Source: a virus
Reading direction: 5' to 3' (one strand)
DNA: 64,000 nucleotides
IMG/VR virus record: IMGVR_UViG_3300037245_001320
Span: 62,001-126,000 of that record
The notes beneath the pieces are model-generated. The model made no database searches, was not told the origin of the DNA, and saw only the letters and a list, made by a program, of their open reading frames with translations. How positions within the stretch are numbered: the stretch's first letter is position 1; every line of letters starts with the position of its first letter. Below are positions 27,038-35,454 of the stretch, piece after piece. The translations under genes were made by a program, and so were the position numbers.

Positions 27038-27547
27038 ATGACACCAGAAGTGATTAGCACCTATATAGTCATATTATTAGCAGTTCTTGGATATGCTATT
27101 GTTGTAGGAAAGGTTAAACAACAAGTAGACCAGCATGATAAGGACATAGGGGAAAACAAGGAGGAAAATGGAAAGTTACGTGATCATTTTGATGAATCAT
27201 TAAAAGAAACAGCCAAAGAGTTCAATAACATTTTAAGAGAACATGTATCTATGGAAGTCTTACGAGACGGAAAAGTGGAAGCTGTAAAAGAAGAATTACA
27301 GAAACAAATAAGAGAAAGTGTAAGACATGAGGCCGAATTAAGATACACAAAGGATCAAACGGAAGAGTTGAAAAAGGACTTCCTTGGTATGAGAGTTGAG
27401 ATGGATAACATCAAGGAGACAACAACAGATATCAAACAAGATGTTATAAAATTATCAACAGTATTAGAAGAGCTCGTAAGAGTATCAGTAAAAACACAAG
27501 ACACAGTACAGAAAATACTGGAAGCAAGTTTAAAGGATAAGAAATGA
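27038..27547 (+). CDS. Membrane-anchored coiled-coil protein
   Basis: A 169-residue protein with one N-terminal membrane segment (about 7-25, YIVILLAVLGYAIVVG) and a long charged coiled coil to the end. Downstream overlap of four bases with the next gene. It resembles small membrane coiled-coil proteins found near phage fibre and lysis genes. No specific function can be assigned. Confidence 0.6.
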   Translation: MTPEVISTYIVILLAVLGYAIVVGKVKQQVDQHDKDIGENKEENGKLRDHFDESLKETAKEFNNILREHVSMEVLRDGKVEAVKEELQKQIRESVRHEAELRYTKDQTEELKKDFLGMRVEMDNIKETTTDIKQDVIKLSTVLEELVRVSVKTQDTVQKILEASLKDKK

Positions 27548-27948
27548 AATTAAGAGAATTTTTAAAAGAGATGGGTAAGCTTTGTACTGATGATAAGATT
27601 TTAGGTGCAAGAATAGGGTTAAGTGCAATACTAGACTTTGATCATGAACTAAAAGATCCTTGTTCAGCATTTGCGTTTAAGAGCTGTGATAAGAATGATC
27701 CCTTAAAAAGGATGGAGCATTTATTTGCATGGAAATATCTTCCAGAGGTAGACAGAAGAAAGGCAGAAAGATGTGAAGACCTTGTAACACTATTAAGTTT
27801 ATACTCGTATAAAAAGAAATACGAGACAGAAGTATACGATGAGCCAATAGAGGTAATGACAGCAGACATACAAGCTAATCCAATCCCTGAAATAGACTCA
27901 CAACTTCCTTTAGATACTGTGGTGGTTATGGGTACATGGTTAGATTAG
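27544..27948 (+). CDS. Unknown protein
   Basis: A 134-residue soluble protein with Cys at residues 13, 39 and 46 and an acidic C-terminus. Coupled to the previous gene by ATGA and followed one base later by the next. No recognised motif. Confidence 0.55.
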   Translation: MKLREFLKEMGKLCTDDKILGARIGLSAILDFDHELKDPCSAFAFKSCDKNDPLKRMEHLFAWKYLPEVDRRKAERCEDLVTLLSLYSYKKKYETEVYDEPIEVMTADIQANPIPEIDSQLPLDTVVVMGTWLD

Positions 27949-27949
27949 T

Positions 27950-28381
27950 ATGATTAAGAAGTTAGGGTGGGTCTTTGGATTACTATTCATTCTCTTGGCT
28001 ATGATAAATCATGCAAATAATCCTGAAATAGTGCGTTTGAATGTTTTGGGGTTAGGTATAATAGGTGTCTTATATATTTACACATCTTTTAACCTTTACT
28101 TTGCTAAAATAATACAAACACTGTTACTGTTTGTGTATGGCAGTGTAGCATTTTTGTATAACGATGGGAATGTACTAGTCTCTATGTTCTGCTTCTATAT
28201 TAGTGGGGAGCTAATGAGGAAGTACTACCCAAAGAAATACATAAATATGTTTGTACTTGGTTCAATTTACATAACTTTTGCTGTGTTAGCAGGCTGGACT
28301 TTTTTCCATATCATAGGGAGTGTTCTCATGTACTCGGCACTAACTATCATCATTTACATTATACAAAACGACAAAGTATAA
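27950..28381 (+). CDS. Polytopic membrane protein
   Basis: A 143-residue protein with about four hydrophobic segments (near 5-20, 30-48, 53-80, 98-138). Function unknown; it could be a membrane protein of lysis or exclusion. It is in the same block as the preceding membrane-anchored coiled-coil protein. Confidence 0.55.
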   Translation: MIKKLGWVFGLLFILLAMINHANNPEIVRLNVLGLGIIGVLYIYTSFNLYFAKIIQTLLLFVYGSVAFLYNDGNVLVSMFCFYISGELMRKYYPKKYINMFVLGSIYITFAVLAGWTFFHIIGSVLMYSALTIIIYIIQNDKV

Positions 28382-28526
28382 AATTAAATAAGGTTGGGAC
28401 AACTCCCGTAAAAGGCACTAAGTTCTTTCCTTTTCTTAAATCAGAAAACTACATGAATCAGTTCATGAAAATATATAAACAAAACTAACACAAGAAGTAA
28501 AAAATTACTTCAAAAGGAGAAATAAT
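28382..28526 (+). other. Leader region with small hairpins
   Basis: No gene seen. Three inverted repeats: GTTG/CAAC near 28393, CATGAA/TTCATG near 28452-28467, and GAAGTAA (28494-28500) with TTACTTC (28505-28511). The last stands right before the AAAGGAGAA ribosome site of the next gene and could protect the message or tune translation. Confidence 0.4.
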
Positions 28527-28778
28527 ATGACTTTTGGACAAGGTGTAATAACAACACTAAACAATCAAACAGGTAATTGGAGTGCTACTTACAAAGGAAA
28601 GATGCAATCATTTGGTATATATAATTGTACTGAGGAAACAACTATTGTTTTAAATGCAGGAGAACTAACAGAGGTGACTGTGATAACAAGTGATGCATGG
28701 GATGATGACATCTATAATGGATTTAATACAATAGATATCACAACAACTGGAACATATAATTTAGTAATAAGGGGGTAA
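28527..28778 (+). CDS. Small beta-rich virion-associated protein
   Basis: An 83-residue protein made of short Thr/Asn-rich strands (TIDITTTGTYNLVIRG at the end), typical of fibre accessory or connector proteins. It precedes the long tail fibre by two bases. Strong ribosome site AAAAGGAGAAATAAT. Role inferred from position and composition. Confidence 0.55.
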   Translation: MTFGQGVITTLNNQTGNWSATYKGKMQSFGIYNCTEETTIVLNAGELTEVTVITSDAWDDDIYNGFNTIDITTTGTYNLVIRG

Positions 28779-28780
28779 TA

Positions 28781-31700
28781 ATGGCAGGGAATAAAGCATG
28801 GGGTGCAGGTGGATCAGGATCAGGATCGCTATCACCGTTAGAACAAAGACTAATAGAAGAATGGACAAATAATATTGTAACCTATTATGGTGATCCAGAC
28901 ACTCCATTAGAAGGGGATGTTAAAATAATACTAGAAGCAGGCGATTTAAACGGATACAGATACGAATCGGCAGTATGGGTTTTAAAATCAACCCTAGTAG
29001 GAGATTCTATATACACAGATAGATTTGTATGTGTGGGTGATTTATTTAAAGGGTTATATAACGGTGAAGACTCAATGGTTCGTCTAGCCACGACTCTAGC
29101 TAAAACATTAGTTACAGGGGACACAGACTATAACCAAGTCCTAACAGGTGTAGGGGATTTACTATGGGTGGAGAGTGATGGAGTCCTAGAACATTCTATT
29201 CCGCAACCATTATTCGACGAAGAAGTAACAACAGACTTTATGGAGTTCTGTACAGATCCATCTGAATATGAAAAAGTTATACAATCTAAATTTATGGTAA
29301 CACATGCAACAGCTACTGAAGTTAAAATGAGATGGACAGCCCATTTAGATGTTGCAAAAACTAATCTAATTTATGAATCATGTACAGAGTTTGACTATAA
29401 TAATGCTATTGGTCAATGTATGTTAGATATAACCACAGGTTTATTTTTTATAGAGAAACCATTGTATCTTAGTGATCTTGGTGGAGCAAAAGTGTATTAT
29501 ACTATTTACACAGAGTTCCCTATAACGTATAAAGGGCACACTGTTGACCCTGGAGGAGCTAACGAGCAATACTACCCATACAACGAGCAGTGGGACTATA
29601 ATGCTGTAGGTAAAATAGTTGCAATGCAGGATTGGGTTGATGAGTATTCAGTAATGAAAGACGACACAGATACGACAGAAATGCAATTTGTATCAACTAA
29701 CCCAGATTTAGATGTAGATCCAACGCTATTAGGAACTAGAGAAGTTTTAAAACAGTATATTGATAACGCTGTTTCAGCATCTTTAGAGTATAAAGGAGGT
29801 TACGATGCATCACTAAACATTCCTAATCTAACAATAGCACCTACAGGAGTTTTACTAGGCTATTTCTACACAGTTACAGTAGCAGGAACATTTTTTACAG
29901 CCGATGTACTCGTAGGAGATGCACTAATAGCAGAAGTAGACGATCCTTCAGTCGAAGCAGATTGGACTATTCTTAATAGAGGTTTAGATGCACCAACTGT
30001 TAAAACTTTATATGAATCTAATCCAGATACAAATGCTTTCCAAGATGCTGAAAAAACTAAATTAGGTACAGTAGAAACAAACGCAGAACCAAATAATATA
30101 TCAGACATTAGCGCAACTGATTTAACGGATTTAGGGGATACAGCATTACACTATCACTCTACAGATAGAGCAAGAGTAAATCATACAGGCACTCAAACAG
30201 CTTCAACTATATCTGATTTTGATACAGAAGTCTCTAACAACACTTCGGTAGCGGATAATACAACTCATAGATCTTCTGATGGTAAAGACCATTCAGATGT
30301 AGTTACAAACAATGCAAAAGTTTCTTTTCCAGAAGCTCCAATAGATGGTGAAAGAAAAACTAGACTGGATGGTGCATGGGTAGCAGAATCTATAGCTTTA
30401 ACAGATGAGCCAACTGGATTCCTATTAGACGCTACTACAGGTGAAATAGATTTAGAAAGTTCTGAATTACTGTTTGTTGATGGAACAAGAACATTTACTA
30501 TTCAACCTAAGAATCCCGCAACAGAGTTTTCTATTATACAAAGTGGTAAATTATCAACTTTTAACTCTGCACAAGACATCATAATATCAGACACAGAAGG
30601 GGTACATTATATCTATTTTAAAGAAGGTATTCTATATGAAACAACTGCATTTGATATATCTATAATTTATTCTAATGTTTTTGTTTCTGCTTTATACTGG
30701 GATGTACCTAATCAAGAAGCAATATATATCGGAGAGGAACGACATGGATGTAAAATGGATGGTCATACTCATACGAGATTACACCAAAAAGATGGAACTA
30801 TTTATTTAATAGGTCTAGGCATAAACGATTTCGATCTAGGTAATGGTAGTCAAGATGTTCACGCTCAGTTCAGTATAGGTTCAGGACAGATAAAAGATGA
30901 AGACATCCTAATAACTAGAGATACAATATCTTCCACAGTTGGATGTCCTATATTCTATAAATCAGGTGCCACAGGTATCTGGAGAAGAGAGTTCAATGCA
31001 GGATTTAGTGTTCTTAATGCTCTTGCGGGAAATAACAGGTTAGTTTGGAATGAGGATGTTGCAGGAACATGGCAGAAAACAGAAGTAGCAAACAACGATT
31101 ATGTTCTTTGTCACATATTTACCTCTAATGATATTAACTACCCATTCTTTGCGATTATGGGGCAGGCTGACTATGATAAAAAAGGGGATGCAAGAGAAGG
31201 TGCTTTAGTAGAGATAAACAACTTAATCATGGCAGGGCTGCCATTTGCAGAGTTTGTTGCCACAGGAACAGTTATATTTAAAACAGCCGATGGTTACACT
31301 AATGCTGTAAAAGCTAAGATAGAAACTACAGACGAAGGTGAAGATTATGTAGATTGGAGAAATAGTGGAATATCCCCTTCAAGTGGTACAGATGTAATTC
31401 AACATAATCTAACTGCTGGAAAGCAAGGTGGGACGATAAACGAGTATTATCATTTAACTGATCTAGAATTAGTAAAGCTTACAGGTATTGAAGATGGAGC
31501 ACAGGTAAACGTTTATGGTACAGAGTTTGAAAGAGTTGAATCCTTATCTGAATCCAGCACTAATACAACACAGCTAGATAAAATAGATATGACCTCAGCA
31601 ATGAAGCCAGCAGGAACTTACTTAGTAACTGCTAATTTTCAGATTACTAATGATAGATCAGGTAAAGAGGCTGTAGGAATTGTAACAATTAATGGTGTGG

Positions 31701-31900
31701 TCGCTCATCACCATACTGAGGGAATTAACGGAATCGTTCATATGCCTTGGAATGGGAAAGAGTGGATAACTGCTATGGTTATGATGACAGTAGTACTCCC
31801 TGCTCCAGCAACAATTCCTGCTAAGATTTCTTATTACTCAGGAAGTTCTGATTTATGTAGAATATCGGATGCATCCATAACTATAATAAGAGTTACATAA
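28781..31900 (+). CDS. Long tail fibre protein
   Basis: A 1039-residue protein. The middle carries motifs common in tail fibres: LYESNPDTNAFQDAEKTKLG (about 408-427), DLGDTALHYHSTDRARVNHTG (about 450-470) and SDGKDHSDVVTNN. The C-terminal half is beta-rich with Gly/Thr segments and ends in a compact domain. No S74 domain. Likely a lateral fibre that binds the host surface. Confidence 0.7.
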   Translation: MAGNKAWGAGGSGSGSLSPLEQRLIEEWTNNIVTYYGDPDTPLEGDVKIILEAGDLNGYRYESAVWVLKSTLVGDSIYTDRFVCVGDLFKGLYNGEDSMVRLATTLAKTLVTGDTDYNQVLTGVGDLLWVESDGVLEHSIPQPLFDEEVTTDFMEFCTDPSEYEKVIQSKFMVTHATATEVKMRWTAHLDVAKTNLIYESCTEFDYNNAIGQCMLDITTGLFFIEKPLYLSDLGGAKVYYTIYTEFPITYKGHTVDPGGANEQYYPYNEQWDYNAVGKIVAMQDWVDEYSVMKDDTDTTEMQFVSTNPDLDVDPTLLGTREVLKQYIDNAVSASLEYKGGYDASLNIPNLTIAPTGVLLGYFYTVTVAGTFFTADVLVGDALIAEVDDPSVEADWTILNRGLDAPTVKTLYESNPDTNAFQDAEKTKLGTVETNAEPNNISDISATDLTDLGDTALHYHSTDRARVNHTGTQTASTISDFDTEVSNNTSVADNTTHRSSDGKDHSDVVTNNAKVSFPEAPIDGERKTRLDGAWVAESIALTDEPTGFLLDATTGEIDLESSELLFVDGTRTFTIQPKNPATEFSIIQSGKLSTFNSAQDIIISDTEGVHYIYFKEGILYETTAFDISIIYSNVFVSALYWDVPNQEAIYIGEERHGCKMDGHTHTRLHQKDGTIYLIGLGINDFDLGNGSQDVHAQFSIGSGQIKDEDILITRDTISSTVGCPIFYKSGATGIWRREFNAGFSVLNALAGNNRLVWNEDVAGTWQKTEVANNDYVLCHIFTSNDINYPFFAIMGQADYDKKGDAREGALVEINNLIMAGLPFAEFVATGTVIFKTADGYTNAVKAKIETTDEGEDYVDWRNSGISPSSGTDVIQHNLTAGKQGGTINEYYHLTDLELVKLTGIEDGAQVNVYGTEFERVESLSESSTNTTQLDKIDMTSAMKPAGTYLVTANFQITNDRSGKEAVGIVTINGVVAHHHTEGINGIVHMPWNGKEWITAMVMMTVVLPAPATIPAKISYYSGSSDLCRISDASITIIRVT

Positions 31901-31912
31901 ACAAGGAGAAAA

Positions 31913-31938
31913 CCCTCTTGTTAATCTGAGAGGGCTTT
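31913..31938 (+). terminator. Terminator after long fibre gene
   Basis: CCCTCT (31913-31918) pairs with AGAGGG (31929-31934), followed by CTTTTG. The same hairpin, inverted, occurs at 32731-32760. Confidence 0.6.
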
Positions 31939-31962
31939 TGTTTAAACCAGAAGGAGAAATAA

Positions 31963-32724
31963 ATGACAATAACTAAAACATACCCATTTACTACGGATAC
32001 TAATTATACTTATGATCCATTAAAAGTAGTGATAACAAATGGAGAGGCTTCATTACTAGATCTCGGTGGAGGAACATATGCAACAGATAATCCAACTATA
32101 GTCTTTAATGATGAATTACCTTTAGATGAATTACAATCATTTATAGAAACAAGTACTAAGGCAGGATTAGATGAGGTGAAATTTACGCTATCTAAGGAAG
32201 GGGTTGAGTATTATTACTCAGGGTCATGGGTTGTGAGTAATGGGACATATACAGAAGCAAACTTAGCGAGTGAGATAGAAACAAATAAGGCCTCCTTCAC
32301 ATCACTAGGAACTATAACAAGTATAAAGATGTTTTTACACTCAGATGATGGTACAACAACACCCTCCGTAGACCTTATCTCTGTAGATTATAATTTTGTT
32401 CCTGTTGAGGAAACAATTCCAACAACTTTACTATATTGGTATGCAAAACATACAAATGCAGCGGATGATACAGCTATAGCCACTATTGAACTTACAAATT
32501 CCGTAGTTAAATATGGAATACAGACAACTATAACAAAAGAAGCTATAGAGATTCAGCCAAATAGGGGCCTTTATCAGGTAGAAATAGTGGATACCCAAAA
32601 TATGGAAACAGATGCTAGTTCAAATCAGCAAACATACACACTAGTCATGGGCGGACAGACATTTACTTTACATATTCCTGCACTTGATTCTGTTAACCTC
32701 TATGATAGTGGAATAATAGTATAA
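31963..32724 (+). CDS. Virion accessory protein, beta-rich
   Basis: A 253-residue protein with Thr-rich beta strands and two possible halves joined near residue 147 (VPVEETIPTT). It resembles carbohydrate-binding or fibre-tip proteins in composition but has no recognised motif. It is a one-gene unit bracketed by two related terminators in opposite orientation, with its own ribosome site AAGGAGAAATAA. Confidence 0.5.
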   Translation: MTITKTYPFTTDTNYTYDPLKVVITNGEASLLDLGGGTYATDNPTIVFNDELPLDELQSFIETSTKAGLDEVKFTLSKEGVEYYYSGSWVVSNGTYTEANLASEIETNKASFTSLGTITSIKMFLHSDDGTTTPSVDLISVDYNFVPVEETIPTTLLYWYAKHTNAADDTAIATIELTNSVVKYGIQTTITKEAIEIQPNRGLYQVEIVDTQNMETDASSNQQTYTLVMGGQTFTLHIPALDSVNLYDSGIIV

Positions 32725-32730
32725 ACTAAA

Positions 32731-32762
32731 AACCCTCTCAGATTAACGAGAGGGTTTTTTTA
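32731..32762. terminator. Bidirectional terminator
   Basis: AACCCTCTC (32731-32739) pairs with GAGAGGGTT (32748-32756), with AAAA before and a seven-base T-run after, so it can work in both directions. Its reverse complement matches the hairpin at 31913-31934 at 21 of 22 bases. Confidence 0.8.
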
Positions 32763-32801
32763 TTTACTGTACTTCCTGTAAAAATTTAATTAAACATTCC
32801 C

Positions 32802-32925
32802 GACAATAACTCATAGATCTAAGAAGTCGTGCTTCATTGTCTGTTGTGTGTTTACCTTTATGTGTATAAGTTAATACAACATACTAATTAGGATTGTTGT
32901 GACTTAGAGACACCCGCTGTGTCTC
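32802..32925. other. Hairpin-rich intergenic region
   Basis: No gene from 32725 to 33002. Successive stems: GACAAT (32802-32807) with ATTGTC (32836-32841), abutting GAAG (32823-32826) with CTTC (32832-32835); ACAACA (32876-32881) with TGTTGT (32895-32900); GAGACAC (32907-32913) with GTGTCTC (32919-32925). On the minus strand the region would end in the bidirectional terminator, so a leftward small RNA is possible, but I see no convincing promoter. Confidence 0.4.
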
Positions 32926-32972
32926 ATCATGCATTAGGGTGATCGGTCAAGGGTATTATTTGTATATACCCG

Positions 32973-32997
32973 AAAAAAATTCCCACTATGGTATAAT
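32973..32997 (+). promoter_or_regulatory. Phage-type promoter (copy 5), lysis operon
   Basis: Seven-A tract, TTCCCACTATG, G, TATAAT (32992-32997). The ATG of the first lysis gene is at 33003, six bases after the -10 box, so the message would start at or next to the start codon. Confidence 0.8.
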
Positions 32998-33002
32998 GAG
33001 AT

Positions 33003-33641
33003 ATGAAAGAAAATATATTAAAACAAGCAAGAACAGAATGGAATAAAGAAAAAGGTCAAGGGTATAGACATAAGAATACCGATTATAACTTACTAAATAA
33101 AGGTGATGGGAAGTATAGTATCTTTATACATGCTTCGGGAGATATTAAAAAAGACAAGGTGGACTGGGTAAGAAATTTCTCAGCGTGGCCTGTAAAGTAT
33201 AAGATGGGTAATGAAACATTTTATATTCATGCAGGGTTTTTATCTGCTTTTAGGGAACTACTATTTGATCTAATGCCAAGGATAAAAGAAGCTAAAGAAG
33301 TGGAAATTTCAGGAACAAGCTTGGGAGGAGCAATTGCACAAATTCTAAATGTATATCTACAATTAGAAACAGATATAAAAGTCAATTCAGTCACAACATT
33401 TGGATCTCCTAAACCATTCTTAGATTATGGAAGAGGGTATGTAATAGCATTGTGTTTAAGTGCAGGAAATACACATTACAGAATTTCTAAGGATATAGTT
33501 CCAGATCTTCCATGGTTTTATGGGAGTGTAGGAACAAGAGTACAAATTAAAACAGATAACAAGGTTAGAAGTATTATGGAATTCTTATTCAGAGGATTTT
33601 ATGATCACGCTAGTTATTGGAAGGAATTGAAAGATGAGTAG
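33003..33641 (+). CDS. Lipase/esterase-like protein (alpha/beta hydrolase, lipase class 3 type)
   Basis: A 212-residue protein with nucleophile elbow GTSLGG (104-109, Ser106), acid SKDIVPDLP (Asp164) and His202 in YDHASYW, the Ser-Asp-His order of class 3 lipases. It is first in the lysis cassette, so a role in attacking membrane lipids or in host exit is plausible but inferred. No signal peptide. No ribosome site precedes the ATG; the promoter is so close that translation is probably leaderless. It overlaps the peptidase gene by eight bases. Confidence 0.7.
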   Translation: MKENILKQARTEWNKEKGQGYRHKNTDYNLLNKGDGKYSIFIHASGDIKKDKVDWVRNFSAWPVKYKMGNETFYIHAGFLSAFRELLFDLMPRIKEAKEVEISGTSLGGAIAQILNVYLQLETDIKVNSVTTFGSPKPFLDYGRGYVIALCLSAGNTHYRISKDIVPDLPWFYGSVGTRVQIKTDNKVRSIMEFLFRGFYDHASYWKELKDE

Positions 33642-34122
33642 ATTAAGAAATAGAGACGATGTATACAATGTAGAAAGCGGAGAAGTATTACTAATATTAA
33701 CCACAGGAGCATATGGTATACATGTTTATATAAGACATGAAGATGACAGTACAGCTATGTATGCACATTTAGCAAGCACAAACCTAAAAGTGGGAGACAT
33801 TGTTAAAGGATCAGATTTAATTGGTGTTATGGGGGAAACAGGTAATTGTCCATCAGGGATACATTTGCACATATCCTACTTTGGTAAGTATGCTAAAGAG
33901 TTGAGAGGAGAACATGCAAATGATCCAACTTTTTGGATACAATTATCAGGTAATTGGCCAACCAACACCATGGTTTCTGGGGGATTTCATGCTTTATACA
34001 AGGACGCTGATGGGAATGAGTATGAGCATGAAGGGATAGATCTATACTATACTAAGTTAATTGATAATTGGCAAGCAGGAAATATTGATCCAATGATACA
34101 AGATATGAGGATAGTTAAATGA
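33634..34122 (+). CDS. Circularly permuted M23-type peptidase (endolysin)
   Basis: A 162-residue protein with M23 elements in altered order. The usual C-terminal part comes first: AMYAHL (catalytic His45), GDIVKGSDLIGVMGETG (54-70) and HLH (77-79). The usual N-terminal metal motif HxxxD comes last as HEGID (132-136). All zinc ligands are present, so it should be active, but its ends lie elsewhere than in LytM-type enzymes. M23 enzymes cut peptide cross-bridges of peptidoglycan. Located between a lipase-like gene and a holin candidate, it is the likely endolysin. No signal peptide. Confidence 0.7.
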   Translation: MSRLRNRDDVYNVESGEVLLILTTGAYGIHVYIRHEDDSTAMYAHLASTNLKVGDIVKGSDLIGVMGETGNCPSGIHLHISYFGKYAKELRGEHANDPTFWIQLSGNWPTNTMVSGGFHALYKDADGNEYEHEGIDLYYTKLIDNWQAGNIDPMIQDMRIVK

Positions 34123-34358
34123 AAAATATAAAATATTTTCTAAAACAATTATTGAGTAAATCAGGCTCTATATCATCTAAGATCACATTTGGAATAATTC
34201 TAATAATAAATGCTATAGTTCTAGCCTATGTAAAACCTATAGATCAAAACTTAATAACACTAATTAACTCATTTTTGCTCTCGGGATCAGGATTATTGGG
34301 TGTGAGTATAGCATCAGATATAGTTACAAAGATAGGGAAGGGAAAGGATGACAAATGA
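34119..34358 (+). CDS. Holin candidate
   Basis: A 79-residue protein with two hydrophobic segments (about 22-39 and 47-66), short basic ends (KGKDDK at the C-terminus) and a place directly after the endolysin. It fits a class II holin. It overlaps the endolysin stop by four bases and the following spanin-like starts. Confidence 0.6.
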   Translation: MKNIKYFLKQLLSKSGSISSKITFGIILIINAIVLAYVKPIDQNLITLINSFLLSGSGLLGVSIASDIVTKIGKGKDDK

Positions 34359-34806
34359 TAAAATTAAAACAAAGGCTATTATCATTATTAGTATTGTATT
34401 GCTTCTTAGCCTCATCTGTAATGGCTACTTCCTTGGAAATTCCAGTGGAGATCAGTCAGAGCAACTTAAGCTCTATGAAGAACTTAATCGTAAATCTAAC
34501 ATCACAGAGGGATTACTTACAGACAGAATTACAAGAAGTGAGGAAGAACTTAACACAAGCAGAGAGTTATCAGAACAGCTCAGAGAAACTGTCGGGAATC
34601 TCAAGGAGCTTAACTCAAGAAGAGAGTCAGTTGATCGAATCGCTGAGGCTCTCAGTGGTAAGCTTAGAGGAGTCCTTGTCAAAAGTATCCTTAGAATTGA
34701 CACAGGCGAAGCTAGACTTAACCGATTACAAGAAGCTGAACAAAGAGAAAGACAAACTTTATCAGGACTCCTTGGATCAGATAGTGGTGGTGAAGAAAAA
34801 AACTAA
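34348..34806 (+). CDS. Inner-membrane spanin-like protein (Rz-like)
   Basis: A 152-residue frame: N-terminal membrane anchor (about 10-29, IIIISIVLLLSLICNGYFLG) then a charged coiled coil to the end, as in i-spanins. Almost wholly overlaps the +1-shifted frame at 34355-34888. GGGAAGGGAAAGG lies immediately upstream of the ATG. Either this frame, the other, or both are real; two-component spanins of other phages are often nested in this way. Confidence 0.5.
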   Translation: MTNDKIKTKAIIIISIVLLLSLICNGYFLGNSSGDQSEQLKLYEELNRKSNITEGLLTDRITRSEEELNTSRELSEQLRETVGNLKELNSRRESVDRIAEALSGKLRGVLVKSILRIDTGEARLNRLQEAEQRERQTLSGLLGSDSGGEEKN

Positions 34807-34888
34807 ATTCTGGCAAGTCCTCTCAGGAATATTTTCAATAGCATCTTTTATATTTGGAGGCTACCTTGGAATGCAACTTGCTCCATAA
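34355..34888 (+). CDS. Second spanin-like protein, overlapping frame
   Basis: A 177-residue frame with an N-terminal signal or anchor (LLSLLVLYCFLASSVMA), a long Leu/Ser/Glu coiled coil with heptads, and a C-terminal membrane segment (152-177, FWQVLSGIFSIASFIFGGYL). Anchors at both ends resemble a unimolecular spanin, but the Cys at 16 (VLYC) is not a good lipobox. The ATG overlaps the holin stop as ATGA. The gene ends the rightward lysis operon. Confidence 0.55.
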   Translation: MIKLKQRLLSLLVLYCFLASSVMATSLEIPVEISQSNLSSMKNLIVNLTSQRDYLQTELQEVRKNLTQAESYQNSSEKLSGISRSLTQEESQLIESLRLSVVSLEESLSKVSLELTQAKLDLTDYKKLNKEKDKLYQDSLDQIVVVKKKTKFWQVLSGIFSIASFIFGGYLGMQLAP

Positions 34889-34941
34889 ACGAGCATACAA
34901 CGATCAAATACACATAGTCAACAAATCATACCACTAACAAC

Positions 34942-34988
34942 AAAAGACCGCTCAGAGATCGATTAAGCATCCTTCTCAGCGGTCTTTT
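34942..34988 (+). terminator. Terminator of rightward lysis operon
   Basis: AAAAGACCGCT (34942-34952) pairs perfectly with AGCGGTCTTTT (34978-34988); T-rich after. It ends the late rightward transcription. Confidence 0.8.
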
Positions 34989-35057
34989 CTTTATATCAGC
35001 ACTTAATAAAACACTACCCCTATAATAACATTACCTACAAACACATTTAACGAAAAA

Positions 35058-35129
35058 GAGCCTGTGAGCTCCCCAAACAATAAAAAGGTAAAATCATACC
35101 ACTTCTTATCAAAGATCGCTTACAGGCTC
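35058..35129 (-). terminator. Terminator of leftward early region
   Basis: GAGCCTGTGAGC (35058-35069) pairs with GCTTACAGGCTC (35118-35129) with one G-U pair. On the minus strand it is followed by TTTTTC. The 48-base loop is long. With the stem at 34942 it separates the two converging halves. Confidence 0.65.
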
Positions 35130-35145
35130 AGTCAGACGCATAGAA

Positions 35146-35454
35146 TCAAGTATTATTATGTAACGCTAGGATAATTTCTTCCTTAGCACTTCTTATTTCC
35201 TTAGTCAACTTCCGTAACATATCTGGTTGGGAAGAGCTCATCTTATCAATCAGCATCCTATCGTAAAGATTCTCTAATGCAGACTCATAATTTTTATGAT
35301 AAGACATAGAACTATTCAATATCTTCTCTTTCCCTTTATCCTCTCCTGACTGTACAACTGTTAACTTACCTACAATTATATTCAAAGGAATCTGAGAGAT
35401 AGCATACTCTCCAAATCTTAATAAAGCTTGTGTTTCTCTTGATGGATTACTCAT
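35146..35454 (-). CDS. Unknown protein
   Basis: A 102-residue, mostly helical charged protein (MSNPSRETQALLRFGEY). Last gene of the leftward region; overlaps the stop of the gene upstream (ATGA). No motif recognised. Confidence 0.55.
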   Translation of the reverse strand: MSNPSRETQALLRFGEYAISQIPLNIIVGKLTVVQSGEDKGKEKILNSSMSYHKNYESALENLYDRMLIDKMSSSQPDMLRKLTKEIRSAKEEIILALHNNT

